A stretch of DNA of 64,000 nucleotides from DASXRA01 sp963737425 (lineage in GTDB: Bacteria > Actinomycetota > Actinomycetes > Mycobacteriales > Jatrophihabitantaceae), in contig CAVTSX010000010.1 of NCBI GenBank assembly GCA_963737425.1, forward strand, positions 1,178,001-1,242,000. The letters are read 5' to 3'. A program made the translations under genes and the position numbers. A model generated the notes under the pieces. The model was not told where the DNA came from. It worked only from the letters and a program-made list of their open reading frames with translations, and did not search any database. Positions 7,214-16,681 of the stretch are shown one piece after another; position 1 is the stretch's first letter, and every line of letters begins with the position of its first letter.

Positions 7214-10039
7214 CTAGCTGAAGTAGCCGAACAGGTCGACGATGACGCTCGTCGTGCCGGCAGCGTTGAAGACCGAGTAGTCCCCGCCGGCCGATTGCCC
7301 GACCACAGCCGCGTTGGGCACAGTCCGATTGGACGTGAAGCTCAGGTTGGACGTGCCGACGACTGCCCCTTGCGGGTAGAGCTTCAGGTATCCGGTGGCG
7401 GTCGGCATCGCGGTGACGCTCGTCCACAGGGCACTGGCCCCGGCCGGCACGCCGACGCTCGATGCTCCCGCATAGTTGACGGTCGTGCTGTTGCCGAGCG
7501 CGCCCGTGCGCCCGCCCAGGCCGCTACGCGTGTCGGACTTGCGAATCGGACTCACGAACGGCACGAAGTCCGCGGTGCCGCTCGGACCGAACCAGCCGAG
7601 CAGATCGATCACCACGTGGCCCGCGGGCGCCATGTTGCGCAGGCCGAACGTTCCGTCGCTGCCCAGCTTCACCACAGCCAGATTGGCTCGCGCGTACTGG
7701 CCGACATTCACCGTCGAGACGCCGTTGAAGCTGTTGGGGTACAGGCTCAGGTACCCGCTGCCGGACGCGACGCCGAGACCGGTCACGGTGACCACGACAG
7801 CCTTGGCATCTGCCGGCACGCCGTGCAGACCGGCGCCCTGCATCCGGATTTCGCCCCCCGACGGGATCGCGCCGCGATGTCCGCCGATCGTCGAACGGGT
7901 ATCGAGGATCCGCGTCGGATTGAGCGCCCCGTAGGGGTAGCCGGCAGAGCCCGCCGCCGGATCGAAGTAGCCGAACATGTCGATGACGGCATTGGTGGCC
8001 GCAGCGCCGTTACGCAGCTTGATGTATCGACTCGAACCGGTGCGGCCGATCGCCACCTCGACAGCCACGGCCGCCGTCCGGTCGGTACTGCTCAGGTTCA
8101 GGTTGGAGGTGCTCGCGTACTCACTGGAGAAGACGGACAGGAAGGTGGCGCCGCCGTTGCCGAGGCCGGTGAGGTTGACGGCGACGGCCGTGGCCGAGGC
8201 CGGCACGCTGGCCGGTATCGGGATCGTGATGGTCTGGGCGGCCGAGAGCTGTCCTCTCGGCCCCGGGCCGAGGCGGGTGTCGAGGATGCGCAGCGGCTGG
8301 GTCAGGGGGACGTACCGCGACGCCGGGAGCGTGTCGACGGCCGGCGTGGGCAGATGCAGGATGCCGGCGCCCGTCCGGTTGCTGATCGGCGGGTCGTTGC
8401 CGGCCTGGTCTTCCAGATAGCTCTGCAACTGGTCGGCCGTCCAGGTCATGTGCCCGGCCTTCACGAGCGCCGCCGCGCCCGCAACATGCGGCGCCGCCGC
8501 GGAGGTACCGAAGAAACCGCCGCCGTTGTCCGGCGTGCCGTAGATCGCCGAGCTCACGCCGTCGAAACCGGTGATGTCGGGTTTGACCCGGCCGTCGATC
8601 GTCGGGCCCTGCGAGCTGAAGGTCTCGAGGGTGTGGTCCTGCCAGTACGCGGCACCCGCGGCGACCGCGAACGGCGAGCTGGCTGGTTCGGTGATGCTCT
8701 CTTCGGCTGCCGCGCTGGGATCGAGGCTCGCATAGCGCGAGGTATACACATCGCCCCAGTAGGACAGGTCGTAGCGGCGGTGCGCCGTGTTCGTGGGCAG
8801 CCCGACCCAGACCGCGTAGTAGGCGTCACCGGCGCTCGAGTTCGTGACGGTCAAATCGAGCCACGGCGCGAGGCCCGGCTGCGCGATCGTCGTCTGGCGT
8901 GTGCCGATCGACTTGCCCGTGCTCGGGTTGTACTGCTGGTAGGACAGGCTCACTGCGTCAGCCACCGGAGTTGTCGGCCAGTCGTCCCATTGCAGGTAGA
9001 ACGCCGCCGAACCTCCGGACGGAACGGCGACGTAGTCGGCCTCGGGGTCGGCCTTCGTCGGATCGACACCTGGATTGAGGTCGGCCAACCCGTCGCGGTC
9101 GGCGTCGTTGAACGTGCCGCCCCAGTGGTCGGCGGCGTTGTTGCCCGCGGACTGGATCCAGAGGATCCCGGCCTGGCGGGCCGTCTTGACGGTCGTGGCC
9201 GTGCTGTTCGCATCGCCGGTGCCGTCGCCGCGGCTGTCGCCGGGGAATCCGAGCGAGCTGTTCACGATCTTGACGCCTGCGGCCTGCAGTTCGGTCTCGG
9301 CCAGCTTGAAGCCGATGTTGTCGTCGACGCAGTACAGGACCAGCGCGGCGGCGGGCGCCATCTGGTGCACGATCTCGGCAACCGCGGTGCCGTGCGGCGT
9401 GGCGTTGGCACTTGCGCAGTGGTTGCCGGCGATCTTCTGCCCGGCCGGCAGGCGCCCGGCGCCGGCCTCGGTCGTCAGCCCGGCGAACCCGGCGTCGACG
9501 ATGCCGATCGCGACGCCCTGCCCGGCCAGCCCGTCGGACTGCCAGGTGTCGGCATCGGATGCAGCGACCCCCTGCGACTCGGCGTCGGGGTACGCGCGAA
9601 CCGGCCGGGCGACCGACTGCACACCCGGGCTCGCGGCGAGTTCGGTCAGCGCCGACTTGGGCACCATCGCGGTCACTGCGCCGGAAACTGCGGCCACGAC
9701 CCGCCCGCGGGAGTCGCCGATGGCCGTCGCGAGAGCGGTGGTTGCCCCGCGCATCGTCACCTCGACGGCGCCGTTGCGGTCGGCCGGGGCCGCCTTCAGG
9801 CGGGAGTCCAGGCGGGAGCGCGGCGCGGCAGACCTCGCCGGCGCCGCCGCGGTGGCGGGCCTGGCGGCGGGCCGATGGGCACCGGCCCACGGGTCGTGCG
9901 CCGCGCCAGGTCGATGTACGCGGGCCGGCGCCGCCACTACCGTGGCTCGGTTCGGTGGCGCGGCGGATGAGCTTGGCGCGGCGAGCGCGGCGCCGATCAG
10001 CAGGCTCGTCGCAGCAACGGGCCACGCGAATTCACGCAT
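7214..10039 (-). CDS. Secreted S8 (subtilisin-like) serine peptidase with three C-terminal DTR/GYF repeats
   Basis: 941 residues. The N-terminus has a hydrophobic segment then AAPSSSAAPP, indicating Sec export. The catalytic triad is visible: Asp182 in GVAIGIVDAGFAG, His216 in NATPHGTAVAEIV and Ser near 511 in FFGTSAAAPHVAGAAAL. After about residue 565 come three tandem modules of about 120 residues, each opening with (I/K)xDTR and closing with a DLxGxF motif (ending GYFDP, GWFGP, GYFS). These repeats are common at the C-termini of actinobacterial secreted hydrolases and probably attach to the cell surface or polysaccharide (inference). Single gene, bounded by hairpins. Confidence 0.88.
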   Translation of the reverse strand: MREFAWPVAATSLLIGAALAAPSSSAAPPNRATVVAAPARVHRPGAAHDPWAGAHRPAARPATAAAPARSAAPRSRLDSRLKAAPADRNGAVEVTMRGATTALATAIGDSRGRVVAAVSGAVTAMVPKSALTELAASPGVQSVARPVRAYPDAESQGVAASDADTWQSDGLAGQGVAIGIVDAGFAGLTTEAGAGRLPAGQKIAGNHCASANATPHGTAVAEIVHQMAPAAALVLYCVDDNIGFKLAETELQAAGVKIVNSSLGFPGDSRGDGTGDANSTATTVKTARQAGILWIQSAGNNAADHWGGTFNDADRDGLADLNPGVDPTKADPEADYVAVPSGGSAAFYLQWDDWPTTPVADAVSLSYQQYNPSTGKSIGTRQTTIAQPGLAPWLDLTVTNSSAGDAYYAVWVGLPTNTAHRRYDLSYWGDVYTSRYASLDPSAAAEESITEPASSPFAVAAGAAYWQDHTLETFSSQGPTIDGRVKPDITGFDGVSSAIYGTPDNGGGFFGTSAAAPHVAGAAALVKAGHMTWTADQLQSYLEDQAGNDPPISNRTGAGILHLPTPAVDTLPASRYVPLTQPLRILDTRLGPGPRGQLSAAQTITIPIPASVPASATAVAVNLTGLGNGGATFLSVFSSEYASTSNLNLSSTDRTAAVAVEVAIGRTGSSRYIKLRNGAAATNAVIDMFGYFDPAAGSAGYPYGALNPTRILDTRSTIGGHRGAIPSGGEIRMQGAGLHGVPADAKAVVVTVTGLGVASGSGYLSLYPNSFNGVSTVNVGQYARANLAVVKLGSDGTFGLRNMAPAGHVVIDLLGWFGPSGTADFVPFVSPIRKSDTRSGLGGRTGALGNSTTVNYAGASSVGVPAGASALWTSVTAMPTATGYLKLYPQGAVVGTSNLSFTSNRTVPNAAVVGQSAGGDYSVFNAAGTTSVIVDLFGYFS

Positions 10040-10094
10040 CGGATTCCCCGACTGTCAGCCCCTCCCCAGGGCCCGGCAGGACATGGGGACCCTA

Positions 10095-10114
10095 CCCGCG
10101 ATATAGGTCGCGGG
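10095..10114 (-). terminator. Short GC hairpin after the thrS-HIT unit
   Basis: CCCGCGA at 10095-10101 and its exact complement at 10108-10114 form a 7-bp stem with a 6-nt loop, 12 bp past the stop of the HIT gene and upstream of the S8 peptidase start. Likely terminates the thrS-HIT transcript. Confidence 0.5.
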
Positions 10115-10126
10115 CGAGTCAGACGT

Positions 10127-10675
10127 TCAGCTACGAAGCCACCCGTCAGCGAGCAATCGGCGCGTGTCGGCCAGCAACTGCGGCAACACGCGCGTCTGCG
10201 CGATGACGGGGACGAAGTTGGTGTCGCCGCCCCATCGCGGCACGACATGCTGGTGCAGGTGAGCCGCTATGCCGGCGCCGGCCACTACTCCCTGGTTCAT
10301 GCCGATGTTGAACCCGTGTGGGCCCGCGACGGCACGCATGGTTCGCATGGCCTGCTGGGTGAGCGTGCCGAGCTCGGTCAGCTCGGCGGCACTCAGATCG
10401 GTGTAGTCGGCGATGTGCCGGTAGGGCAGGGTCATCAGGTGGCCGCTGTTGTACGGGTAGAGGTTGAGCACCGCGTACACCAGCTCGCCGCGTGCCACGA
10501 TCAGCGAGTCTTCGTCGGCAAGCTGCGGCGCCCGGCAGAACGGGCACTGCTCCCCCGGGGCGTCATGCTCCGGCTTTCCCGCACCCTGGATGTAGGCAAG
10601 CCGGTGCGGCGTCCACAGCCGGCCGAACGCGTCTGGCTGGCCGACGTAGTCACTCGCCGGGCGCTCGTCGGTCAT
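10127..10675 (-). CDS. HIT-family nucleotide hydrolase/AP4A phosphorylase-like protein
   Basis: 182 residues with the histidine-triad motif AHLHQHVVPRW (H-x-H-x-H) that cleaves nucleotide alpha-phosphates such as Ap4A. CPFCRA near the N-terminus gives a CxxC pair seen in the mycobacterial Ap4A phosphorylase branch. It follows thrS by 28 bp on the same strand; thrS-HIT pairing is a conserved actinobacterial arrangement and links it to by-products of tRNA charging (Ap4A). Confidence 0.88.
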   Translation of the reverse strand: MTDERPASDYVGQPDAFGRLWTPHRLAYIQGAGKPEHDAPGEQCPFCRAPQLADEDSLIVARGELVYAVLNLYPYNSGHLMTLPYRHIADYTDLSAAELTELGTLTQQAMRTMRAVAGPHGFNIGMNQGVVAGAGIAAHLHQHVVPRWGGDTNFVPVIAQTRVLPQLLADTRRLLADGWLRS

Positions 10676-10703
10676 GAGCCGGCCTTGGCACGCGCGAACC
10701 GGG

Positions 10704-12713
10704 TCATGCCGGGAAGTGCGCTACCGTCGGCGACTCGTTCACGCGGCGCTTGACGAAGTCGGCGATCTCGCCGACCGCCTGATCCACGTCGATGCCGTTT
10801 CGCTGTTCGCCGTCGCGGTACCGAAACGACACCGCACCGGACTCCTGATCGGTGGCCCCGGCGATGAGCATGAACGGCACTTTCTGCTTCTGCGCGGTGC
10901 GGATCTTCTTCTGCATCCGGTCGTCGGAGTCGTCGACCTCGACCCGGATGCGGGCGGCCTTGAGCTTGGCGGCGATGTCGTAGAGGTAGGGCACCTGGTC
11001 GTCGGTGACCGGGATGAGCACCGCCTGCACCGGCGCCAGCCACGCCGGGAACGCGCCGGCGTAGTGCTCGAGCAGGATGCCGAAGAAGCGTTCCTCCGAA
11101 CCGAACAGGGCGCGGTGGATCATGTAGGGCTGGTGGCGCGTGCCGTCGGGTGCCTGGTACTCCATCTGGAACCGGGCCGGCTCCTGGAAGTCCACCTGCA
11201 GGGTCGAGAGCTGCCAGCGGCGGCCGATCGCGTCCTTGACGTGCACGTCGATCTTCGGGGCGTAGAACGCCCCCTCACCCGCGGCGATCTCGTACGGAAC
11301 GTCGGCCCGCTTGAGCGCCTCTTCGAGCGCGGCCTCGGCGACGTCCCACTGCGCCACCTCGCCGACGAACTTGTCCGGCCGGGTGGACAGATCCGCGGTG
11401 AACTCGGTCAGCCCGTAGTCGCGCAGCAGGCCGATGGTGAACTGCAGCAGGCTTGCCAGCTCGTCCTGCAGCTGATCGGGCGTACAGAAGATATGCGCGT
11501 CGTCCTGGGTGAATCCCCGCGCCCGGGTGAGCCCGTGCACCACGCCGGACTTCTCGAACCGATACACCGTGCCGAACTCGAACAACCGCAAGGGCAGCTC
11601 GCGGTAGGAGCGTCCCCGGGCCTTGTAGACCTGAATGTGCATCGGGCAGTTCATCGGCTTGAGGTAGTAGTCGGTGCCCTCGACCTGGATCGGCGGGTAC
11701 ATGCCCTCGGCGAACCAGCCGAGGTGCCCGGAGGTCTCGAACAGCTCGCCCTTGGTGACGTGCGGCGTGTACACGAACTCGTACCCGCCCTCCTCGTGCC
11801 GCTGGCGCGAGTACTCCTCCATGACCCGGCGGATCGCCCCGCCCTTCGGGTGCCATACGGCAAGGCCTGACCCGATCACCTCGGGGAAGCTGAACAGGTC
11901 GAGCTCAGCGCCGAGTTTGCGATGGTCCCGCTTGGCGGCTTCCTCGAGCTGCACCAGGTGGGCCTTCAGGTCGTCGCGCGTAGCCCAGGCCGTGCCGTAA
12001 ATCCGTTGCAGCTGCGGGTTCTTCTCACTGCCGCGCCAGTACGCCGCGGCGGTGCGCATCAGCTTGAACGCCGGGATGCGCCGGGTGGTGGGCAGGTGCG
12101 GGCCACGGCACAGATCGGTCCAGATCAGGTGACCCGACTTGGCGTCGCGATTGTCGTACATGGTGAGACCGCCCGCGCCGACTTCGACGGACTCCTCGGC
12201 CGATCCGCCGCCCTTCAAACCGATCAGCTCGAGCTTGAACGTCTCGGCGTCGAGCTCGATTCGGGCGTCGGCGTCGGTGACCGGCCGCCGCTCGAAACGC
12301 TGGCCGGCCTTGATGATCTCGGCCATCTTCTTCTCGATGGCGGCGAGGTCGTCCGGGGTGAACGGGCGCGGCGGCAGGAAGTCGTAGTAGAACCCGTTCT
12401 CGATCGGCGGGCCGATGCCGAGCAGCGTCCCGGGAAAGAGGTCCTGCACCGCCTGCGCCATGACGTGCGCGGTCGAGTGGCGCAGCACGGCAAGCCCTTC
12501 GGGTGAGGACGCCGCGACGGGCACGACGTCGGTGTCGGCGTCGGGTGCCCACGCCAGGTCGCGCAACTCGCCCGACGCGACGTCTCGGACGACGACAGCC
12601 CCGACCGGCCCGTTGAGCTCGACGCCGGCCTCGCGCAGGGCGTCCGCCGCCGTAGTGCCCGCACCGACCGCTACGGTCTGGGCGGACGCTGGGCTGGGCG
12701 CGGTGGCGGACAA
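10704..12713 (-). CDS. thrS: Threonyl-tRNA synthetase
   Basis: 669 residues, full length for ThrRS: N-terminal TGS domain, editing domain with HSTAHVMAQAV (HxxxH), catalytic class II core with PMNCPMHIQVYK, FEFGTVYRFEKSGV and RALFGSEERFFGILLEHY, and the C-terminal anticodon-binding domain. I choose the TTG at 12713 (protein start MSATAPSPA) because TGAGGAG lies 5 nt upstream. The frame is open well beyond this point, but that stretch looks non-coding. Downstream is the HIT gene; upstream is the divergent CapA gene. Confidence 0.95.
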   Translation of the reverse strand: MSATAPSPASAQTVAVGAGTTAADALREAGVELNGPVGAVVVRDVASGELRDLAWAPDADTDVVPVAASSPEGLAVLRHSTAHVMAQAVQDLFPGTLLGIGPPIENGFYYDFLPPRPFTPDDLAAIEKKMAEIIKAGQRFERRPVTDADARIELDAETFKLELIGLKGGGSAEESVEVGAGGLTMYDNRDAKSGHLIWTDLCRGPHLPTTRRIPAFKLMRTAAAYWRGSEKNPQLQRIYGTAWATRDDLKAHLVQLEEAAKRDHRKLGAELDLFSFPEVIGSGLAVWHPKGGAIRRVMEEYSRQRHEEGGYEFVYTPHVTKGELFETSGHLGWFAEGMYPPIQVEGTDYYLKPMNCPMHIQVYKARGRSYRELPLRLFEFGTVYRFEKSGVVHGLTRARGFTQDDAHIFCTPDQLQDELASLLQFTIGLLRDYGLTEFTADLSTRPDKFVGEVAQWDVAEAALEEALKRADVPYEIAAGEGAFYAPKIDVHVKDAIGRRWQLSTLQVDFQEPARFQMEYQAPDGTRHQPYMIHRALFGSEERFFGILLEHYAGAFPAWLAPVQAVLIPVTDDQVPYLYDIAAKLKAARIRVEVDDSDDRMQKKIRTAQKQKVPFMLIAGATDQESGAVSFRYRDGEQRNGIDVDQAVGEIADFVKRRVNESPTVAHFPA

Positions 12714-12782
12714 GGGAGTCTCCTCAGGATGGCATCGGGGCAGTTGCCAGGTATCTGGCCGGACGTGTCGCATGCTAGTGCG

Positions 12783-13913
12783 GTGCCTCGCAGACGCCGA
12801 CGACATATCGGCCTGCGCCTGCTCCTGACGCTGACTCTCGCCGCGGCAAGCGCCTGTTCCGCGCACAATTCGCGAACTGAGCCATCGGCCTCGCTGCCGC
12901 CGCCTCCACGAAGCACGCGCCCCGCAGACACCGGTGCTGCCGCGTCCGGCTCGCAGGCGTCGCGGCCGACCGTGCCGGGCGACTTCACGTTCGCTTTCGC
13001 GGGCGATGTCCATTTCATGGACCGCACCGCACAGCGACTGGCCGATCCCACCACGGCATTCGGACCGGCCGCGCCAGGCCTGGCCGCGCCCGACCTGACC
13101 ATGGTCAATCTCGAGACTGCTGTCACCACGCGTGGCGAGCCGGCGCCGAAGGACTTCCACTTCCGTACGCCGGCCACGGCGTTCACCGCCCTGCGCGATG
13201 CGGGCGTCGACGTGGCCACCATGGCCAACAATCACGCCGCCGATTACGGAGCGGTCGGCCTGCAGGACACGATCGCAGCGATCGGGTCGAGCCACTTTCC
13301 CGTGGTCGGCATCGGCCCTGACGCGGACCGGGCGTACTCGGCGTGGAAGACGACCGTGCACGGCTCGAAGGTCGCGGTGCTCGCCGCCAGCCAGGTACGC
13401 GACGAGACGCTGGCGAACTACTCAGCGGGTCCGGACACTCCCGGCATCGCGAATGCCGATGACGGCCGATTGATCAGGTCCGTCGCCGCCGCCAAAGCCG
13501 CCGGGTACACCGTGATCGTCTACCTGCACTGGGGAATCGAGTACACGAACTGCCCCGACGACGATCAGCGCAACCTTGCCGGTGCCCTCGCGCGCGCCGG
13601 AGCCACCGCAGTCGTCGGCGCGCACGTGCACGAACTGCAGGGCGCGGGTTGGCGCGCCGACGGGACGTATGTCGCCTACGGGCTCGGCAACTACCTGTGG
13701 TGGCGATCCTTCGGCAACGCCCAGGACGACAACGGCGTACTCACCCTCCGCTTCAGCGCCGGGCGGGTCATCCGGTCCTACTTCGCGCCTGCGCACCTGG
13801 ACCAGCGCGGCCTCCCGGTGCCCGCGACGGGGGCCGAGGCGGCACACATCAGGGCCGAGTGGTCACAGGCTCGCCAGTGTGCCGGCCTGTCGGGTGCGCC
13901 GCCTCGTCGATGA
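12783..13913 (+). CDS. CapA-family (PGA_cap) metallophosphatase-fold lipoprotein
   Basis: About 376 residues from the GTG at 12783 (MPRRRRRHIG). A basic N-region, a hydrophobic stretch and AAASACSAH form a lipobox-like signal, so it is probably an anchored lipoprotein. The CapA/PGA_cap fold is clear from FAFAGDVHFMD, MVNLETAVT, MANNHAADYG, YLHWGIEYTNCP, GAHVHELQG and YGLGNYLWW, the His/Asp/Asn set of calcineurin-like enzymes. CapA proteins take part in poly-gamma-glutamate capsule synthesis, but there are no capBC genes here and many actinomycete homologues have unknown function. No clear ribosome-binding site at this start. Confidence 0.82.
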   Translation: MPRRRRRHIGLRLLLTLTLAAASACSAHNSRTEPSASLPPPPRSTRPADTGAAASGSQASRPTVPGDFTFAFAGDVHFMDRTAQRLADPTTAFGPAAPGLAAPDLTMVNLETAVTTRGEPAPKDFHFRTPATAFTALRDAGVDVATMANNHAADYGAVGLQDTIAAIGSSHFPVVGIGPDADRAYSAWKTTVHGSKVAVLAASQVRDETLANYSAGPDTPGIANADDGRLIRSVAAAKAAGYTVIVYLHWGIEYTNCPDDDQRNLAGALARAGATAVVGAHVHELQGAGWRADGTYVAYGLGNYLWWRSFGNAQDDNGVLTLRFSAGRVIRSYFAPAHLDQRGLPVPATGAEAAHIRAEWSQARQCAGLSGAPPRR

Positions 13914-13924
13914 CGGCTTCCCTG

Positions 13925-14005
13925 GTACCACAGCTGGATCAACATCCACTGGGAAGAACGGGAGCCCCCGCACCCGTGCCATGTCCCGATCTACGGCTGT
14001 GGTAC
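13925..14005. repeat. Long-range inverted repeat between convergent genes
   Basis: GTACCACAGC at 13925-13934 is exactly complementary to 13996-14005, enclosing 61 nt between the converging capA-like and MFS genes. It may act as a termination structure; the long loop makes this uncertain. Confidence 0.35.
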
Positions 14006-15483
14006 TACGCGGCTTCGACGACCGGCTCCCGGACCGGCGCGTCGATCACGACTGGCTCGGGCGAAGCGGGCCGCTCGAGCACGAACAGCGCCACGGCGGC
14101 TGCGACGACCATCAACGCCGCCGACACCGTGAACGTCCGGTCGAAGCCGGCAGTCTCGGCGACACCGGCCGATCCGCCGGCCGCATGCGTACGCGCAGCG
14201 GCGATCGTCAGCAGGACGGCGAGCCCGAGCGAGCCGCCGATCTGACGGGTCGTGTTGATCAGGCCTGAAGCGAGGCCGGCATCGCGGCGCTCGACGCCCG
14301 CGTTGGCCGACATCGTCAGCGGGACGAAGGACATGCCCACGCCGAAGGTGATGATCGAGCCCGGAATTCCCACGTGCAGGGCGTACGAACTGTCGGCGTG
14401 CAGTTGACCCAGCAGGATCAGGCCGACCGAGGCGATCAGCGGTCCGATCACCAGCAACGTGCGCGCCGATACGCGCCCGATCAGGCGCGAGGACAGCTGG
14501 GTACCGACGATCACGGCCAGTGGTAGGGGCAGGAACGCGAAACCGGTCCGCAGCGGGCTGTACCCCTGGACGTCCTGGAGGAACTGCGAAAGGAAGAAGA
14601 AGACCGAGAACATCACCGCGCCGACCATGACCATGATCAGGTTCGCCCCGGTCAACGCACGCGACCGGAACAGCCGCAACGGCATGAGCGGATGCCGGTG
14701 GCGGCTCTCGATGAACACGAACGCCGCGATCAGCGCGACGCCGGCCGCGAGATAGGTGACGACCTGCCGCGAACCCCATGGGTGCTGGTCGGTCGAGATC
14801 ACTCCGTACACCAGCGCGACCAACCCGCCGGTGATGGTGACGGCGCCGGCCCAGTCGAGCGTCGGGCGCTCTCCCTCACCGCGCGACTCGGGGATCGCAA
14901 GGCGGGCAACGGCCAGGACCAGCAGGCCGATCGGCACGTTGATGAACAGGATCCATCGCCAGGACAGCAGGTCGGTCAGCACGCCGCCGGCCAGAACACC
15001 CGTGGCGCCTCCGGCACCGGCCACCGCGCTCCAGATCCCGAGCGCGCGGGCCCGTGCCCGCGGGTCGGTGAACGTGGTCGTGAGGATCGTCAGCGTCGCG
15101 GGCGAGAGCACCGCCCCGCCGAGGCCCTGCAGGGCCCGGGCGCCGATCAGCTGGCCACCGGTCTGCGCCAGACCGCCGAGCAGGGAGGTGGCCGAGAACA
15201 GGCCGACCCCGATCAGGAACAACCGCCGGCGCCCCCATAGGTCAGCCGCCCGTCCGCCGAGCAGCAGAAAGCCGGCGAAGGTCAGCGTGTAGGCGTTGAG
15301 CACCCATGCGAGGCCGTTCTGGGACATGTGCAGATCGCGGCGCATGTCGGGCAGGGCCACATTCACGATGCTGATGTCGAGGACGACCATGAACTGCGCG
15401 ACACAGACCACCGCCAGCAACAACGCCGACGGCCGCGAGCGAATCGCGGTAATTGCCGAGCGGGTGGGCGAAAGGGCGGTCAT
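14005..15483 (-). CDS. EmrB/QacA-type MFS drug exporter (DHA2, 14 TM)
   Basis: 492 residues with the 14-helix DHA2 layout. Signature segments are LDISIVNVALPDM in TM1, GGRAADLWGRRRLFLIG in the first cytoplasmic loop, and GGATGVLAGGVLTD (motif C of drug:H+ antiporters). The start is the ATG at 15483 (MTALSPTR), with GGAG about 8 nt upstream. It probably expels hydrophobic drugs or metabolites with proton exchange. The neighbouring WYL regulator ends upstream on the same strand but has its own divergent target. Confidence 0.88.
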   Translation of the reverse strand: MTALSPTRSAITAIRSRPSALLLAVVCVAQFMVVLDISIVNVALPDMRRDLHMSQNGLAWVLNAYTLTFAGFLLLGGRAADLWGRRRLFLIGVGLFSATSLLGGLAQTGGQLIGARALQGLGGAVLSPATLTILTTTFTDPRARARALGIWSAVAGAGGATGVLAGGVLTDLLSWRWILFINVPIGLLVLAVARLAIPESRGEGERPTLDWAGAVTITGGLVALVYGVISTDQHPWGSRQVVTYLAAGVALIAAFVFIESRHRHPLMPLRLFRSRALTGANLIMVMVGAVMFSVFFFLSQFLQDVQGYSPLRTGFAFLPLPLAVIVGTQLSSRLIGRVSARTLLVIGPLIASVGLILLGQLHADSSYALHVGIPGSIITFGVGMSFVPLTMSANAGVERRDAGLASGLINTTRQIGGSLGLAVLLTIAAARTHAAGGSAGVAETAGFDRTFTVSAALMVVAAAVALFVLERPASPEPVVIDAPVREPVVEAA

Positions 15484-15622
15484 GAGCAGATCTCCGGTCA
15501 ATTGAACGTTTGGGCACCGGCCGCGACAACCCGTAGGAACGTTCAGGCATTCCGCCGACCGGCAAACGTGATCCAGCTCAACCCGAATCGGCGGCTTTGC
15601 CGGTGAGCCCAGGCCTCGCGGT

Positions 15623-16618
15623 TCAGTAGGCGAGCGCCGCCGGCGAGCCGCGATACATCTGGCCGAGCTGCGCGACGACATCACCGAGCCGGTCGCGAAG
15701 CTCCCGCGGTGCCAGCACCTCGACGTCGGCGCCGAGCCGGAGCAACTCCCCCACCGCGTGCTCGATCGTCTCGATGGGCATCCGCGCCCGCACCCAGCCG
15801 TCGGCGTCCGGCTCGCCGGCAGTGTGCTCGGCGAAGCGGGCGACGGCGGGATCGGCCGGGGCGGGCAGCTTCTCGACCAGTCGCGGCGAGAGCCGCACGA
15901 GCGCCTCGCCGCGATGCCGGCGGACCTCGAAGTCGGCGACGTAGTCGCGCCAATGCTCGGCGAGGCTGAAGCCCTCGGGACGCTCGAAGCGGTGCTCGAG
16001 CACGTCGAGCGCCAGTATCTGCGCGACCCGGTAGGTGCGGACGGATTCGCCGTTGCGCGCGACCAAGTACCAGCATCCGGCCTTGAGTACGACGCCGAGC
16101 GGGTCGACGGTGCGGATGACGTCGCTCGGCTCGGCCCAGCGCCGGTAGCTCATGCGCAGCGACCGCTGGCTCCACACCGCGTCGGCGACGTCGCAGAGAT
16201 GCTTCGCGTCGTCCGGGACGCCGTACCAACCAGGCGCGTCCAGATGGAAGCGCCGGCGGATCCGCTCGGCCCGGTCGCGCAACTGCGGCGGCATCGCCGC
16301 CTTGAGTTTGAGGTGCGCGGCGGCGAGCGCAGTGCCGAGCCCGAGTTCGGCGGCCGGGCCGTGCAGCCCGCCGAGGAAGAGCACCTCGGCCTCGTCCGCG
16401 GTGAGCCCGGTGAGCCTCGTGCGATAACCCTCGACCAGCTGGTAACCGCCTTCGTGGCCCGCGTCGCCGTAGAGCGGAACCCCGGCGCTGCTCAGTGATT
16501 CGACGTCGCGGTAGATGGTGCGCACCGAGACCTCCAGCTCGGCCGCAAGCTGCGACGCGGTCATCCGCCCTCTCGTCTGGAGGAGCAGCAGCAGTGACAG
16601 CAGACGGCTCGCGCGCAT
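15623..16618 (-). CDS. WYL-domain (YafY/DeoR-like) transcriptional regulator
   Basis: 331 residues. The N-terminal winged helix-turn-helix is LTQxx-like (RLLSLLLLLQTRGRMTASQL, then SVRTIYRDVESLSSAGVPLY), followed by a WYL domain with GCWYLVARNGESVRTYRV. WYL domains often sense nucleic acid or small ligands and control the adjacent gene. The start at 16618 (MRASRLL) is preferred over upstream in-frame starts because homologues begin there. It is divergent from the 16682 gene across 63 bp containing a perfect inverted repeat, the likely operator. Confidence 0.85.
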   Translation of the reverse strand: MRASRLLSLLLLLQTRGRMTASQLAAELEVSVRTIYRDVESLSSAGVPLYGDAGHEGGYQLVEGYRTRLTGLTADEAEVLFLGGLHGPAAELGLGTALAAAHLKLKAAMPPQLRDRAERIRRRFHLDAPGWYGVPDDAKHLCDVADAVWSQRSLRMSYRRWAEPSDVIRTVDPLGVVLKAGCWYLVARNGESVRTYRVAQILALDVLEHRFERPEGFSLAEHWRDYVADFEVRRHRGEALVRLSPRLVEKLPAPADPAVARFAEHTAGEPDADGWVRARMPIETIEHAVGELLRLGADVEVLAPRELRDRLGDVVAQLGQMYRGSPAALAY

Positions 16619-16640
16619 GGCGACAAGTCTCCGGACATCA

Positions 16641-16657
16641 CTGACACAGGTTGTCAG
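16641..16657. promoter_or_regulatory. Candidate WYL-regulator operator, CTGACA-N5-TGTCAG
   Basis: Perfect 6-bp inverted repeat with 5-nt spacer in the 63-bp region between the divergent WYL regulator and the DUF1579-like gene. Position and symmetry fit a site through which the regulator controls both genes; binding not shown. Confidence 0.55.
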
Positions 16658-16681
16658 GGAGCCCGCCATAGCGTTCGCGCC

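Noticed and set aside
7169..9970. A 933-codon open frame on the plus strand opposite the S8 peptidase gene
   Set aside because: Its predicted protein is Arg/Gly/Asp-rich with no domain; it is the antisense frame kept open by GC-biased third positions of the real gene.
10087..10098. GGGACCCTACCC as a DosR box before the S8 peptidase
   Set aside because: The half sites are two bases too close compared with the 14-bp box, and the gene lies outside the island.
12714..13361. Extension of thrS upstream to 13361
   Set aside because: The extra 216 codons overlap the divergent CapA gene and do not resemble ThrRS; the TTG at 12713 has a good ribosome-binding site.
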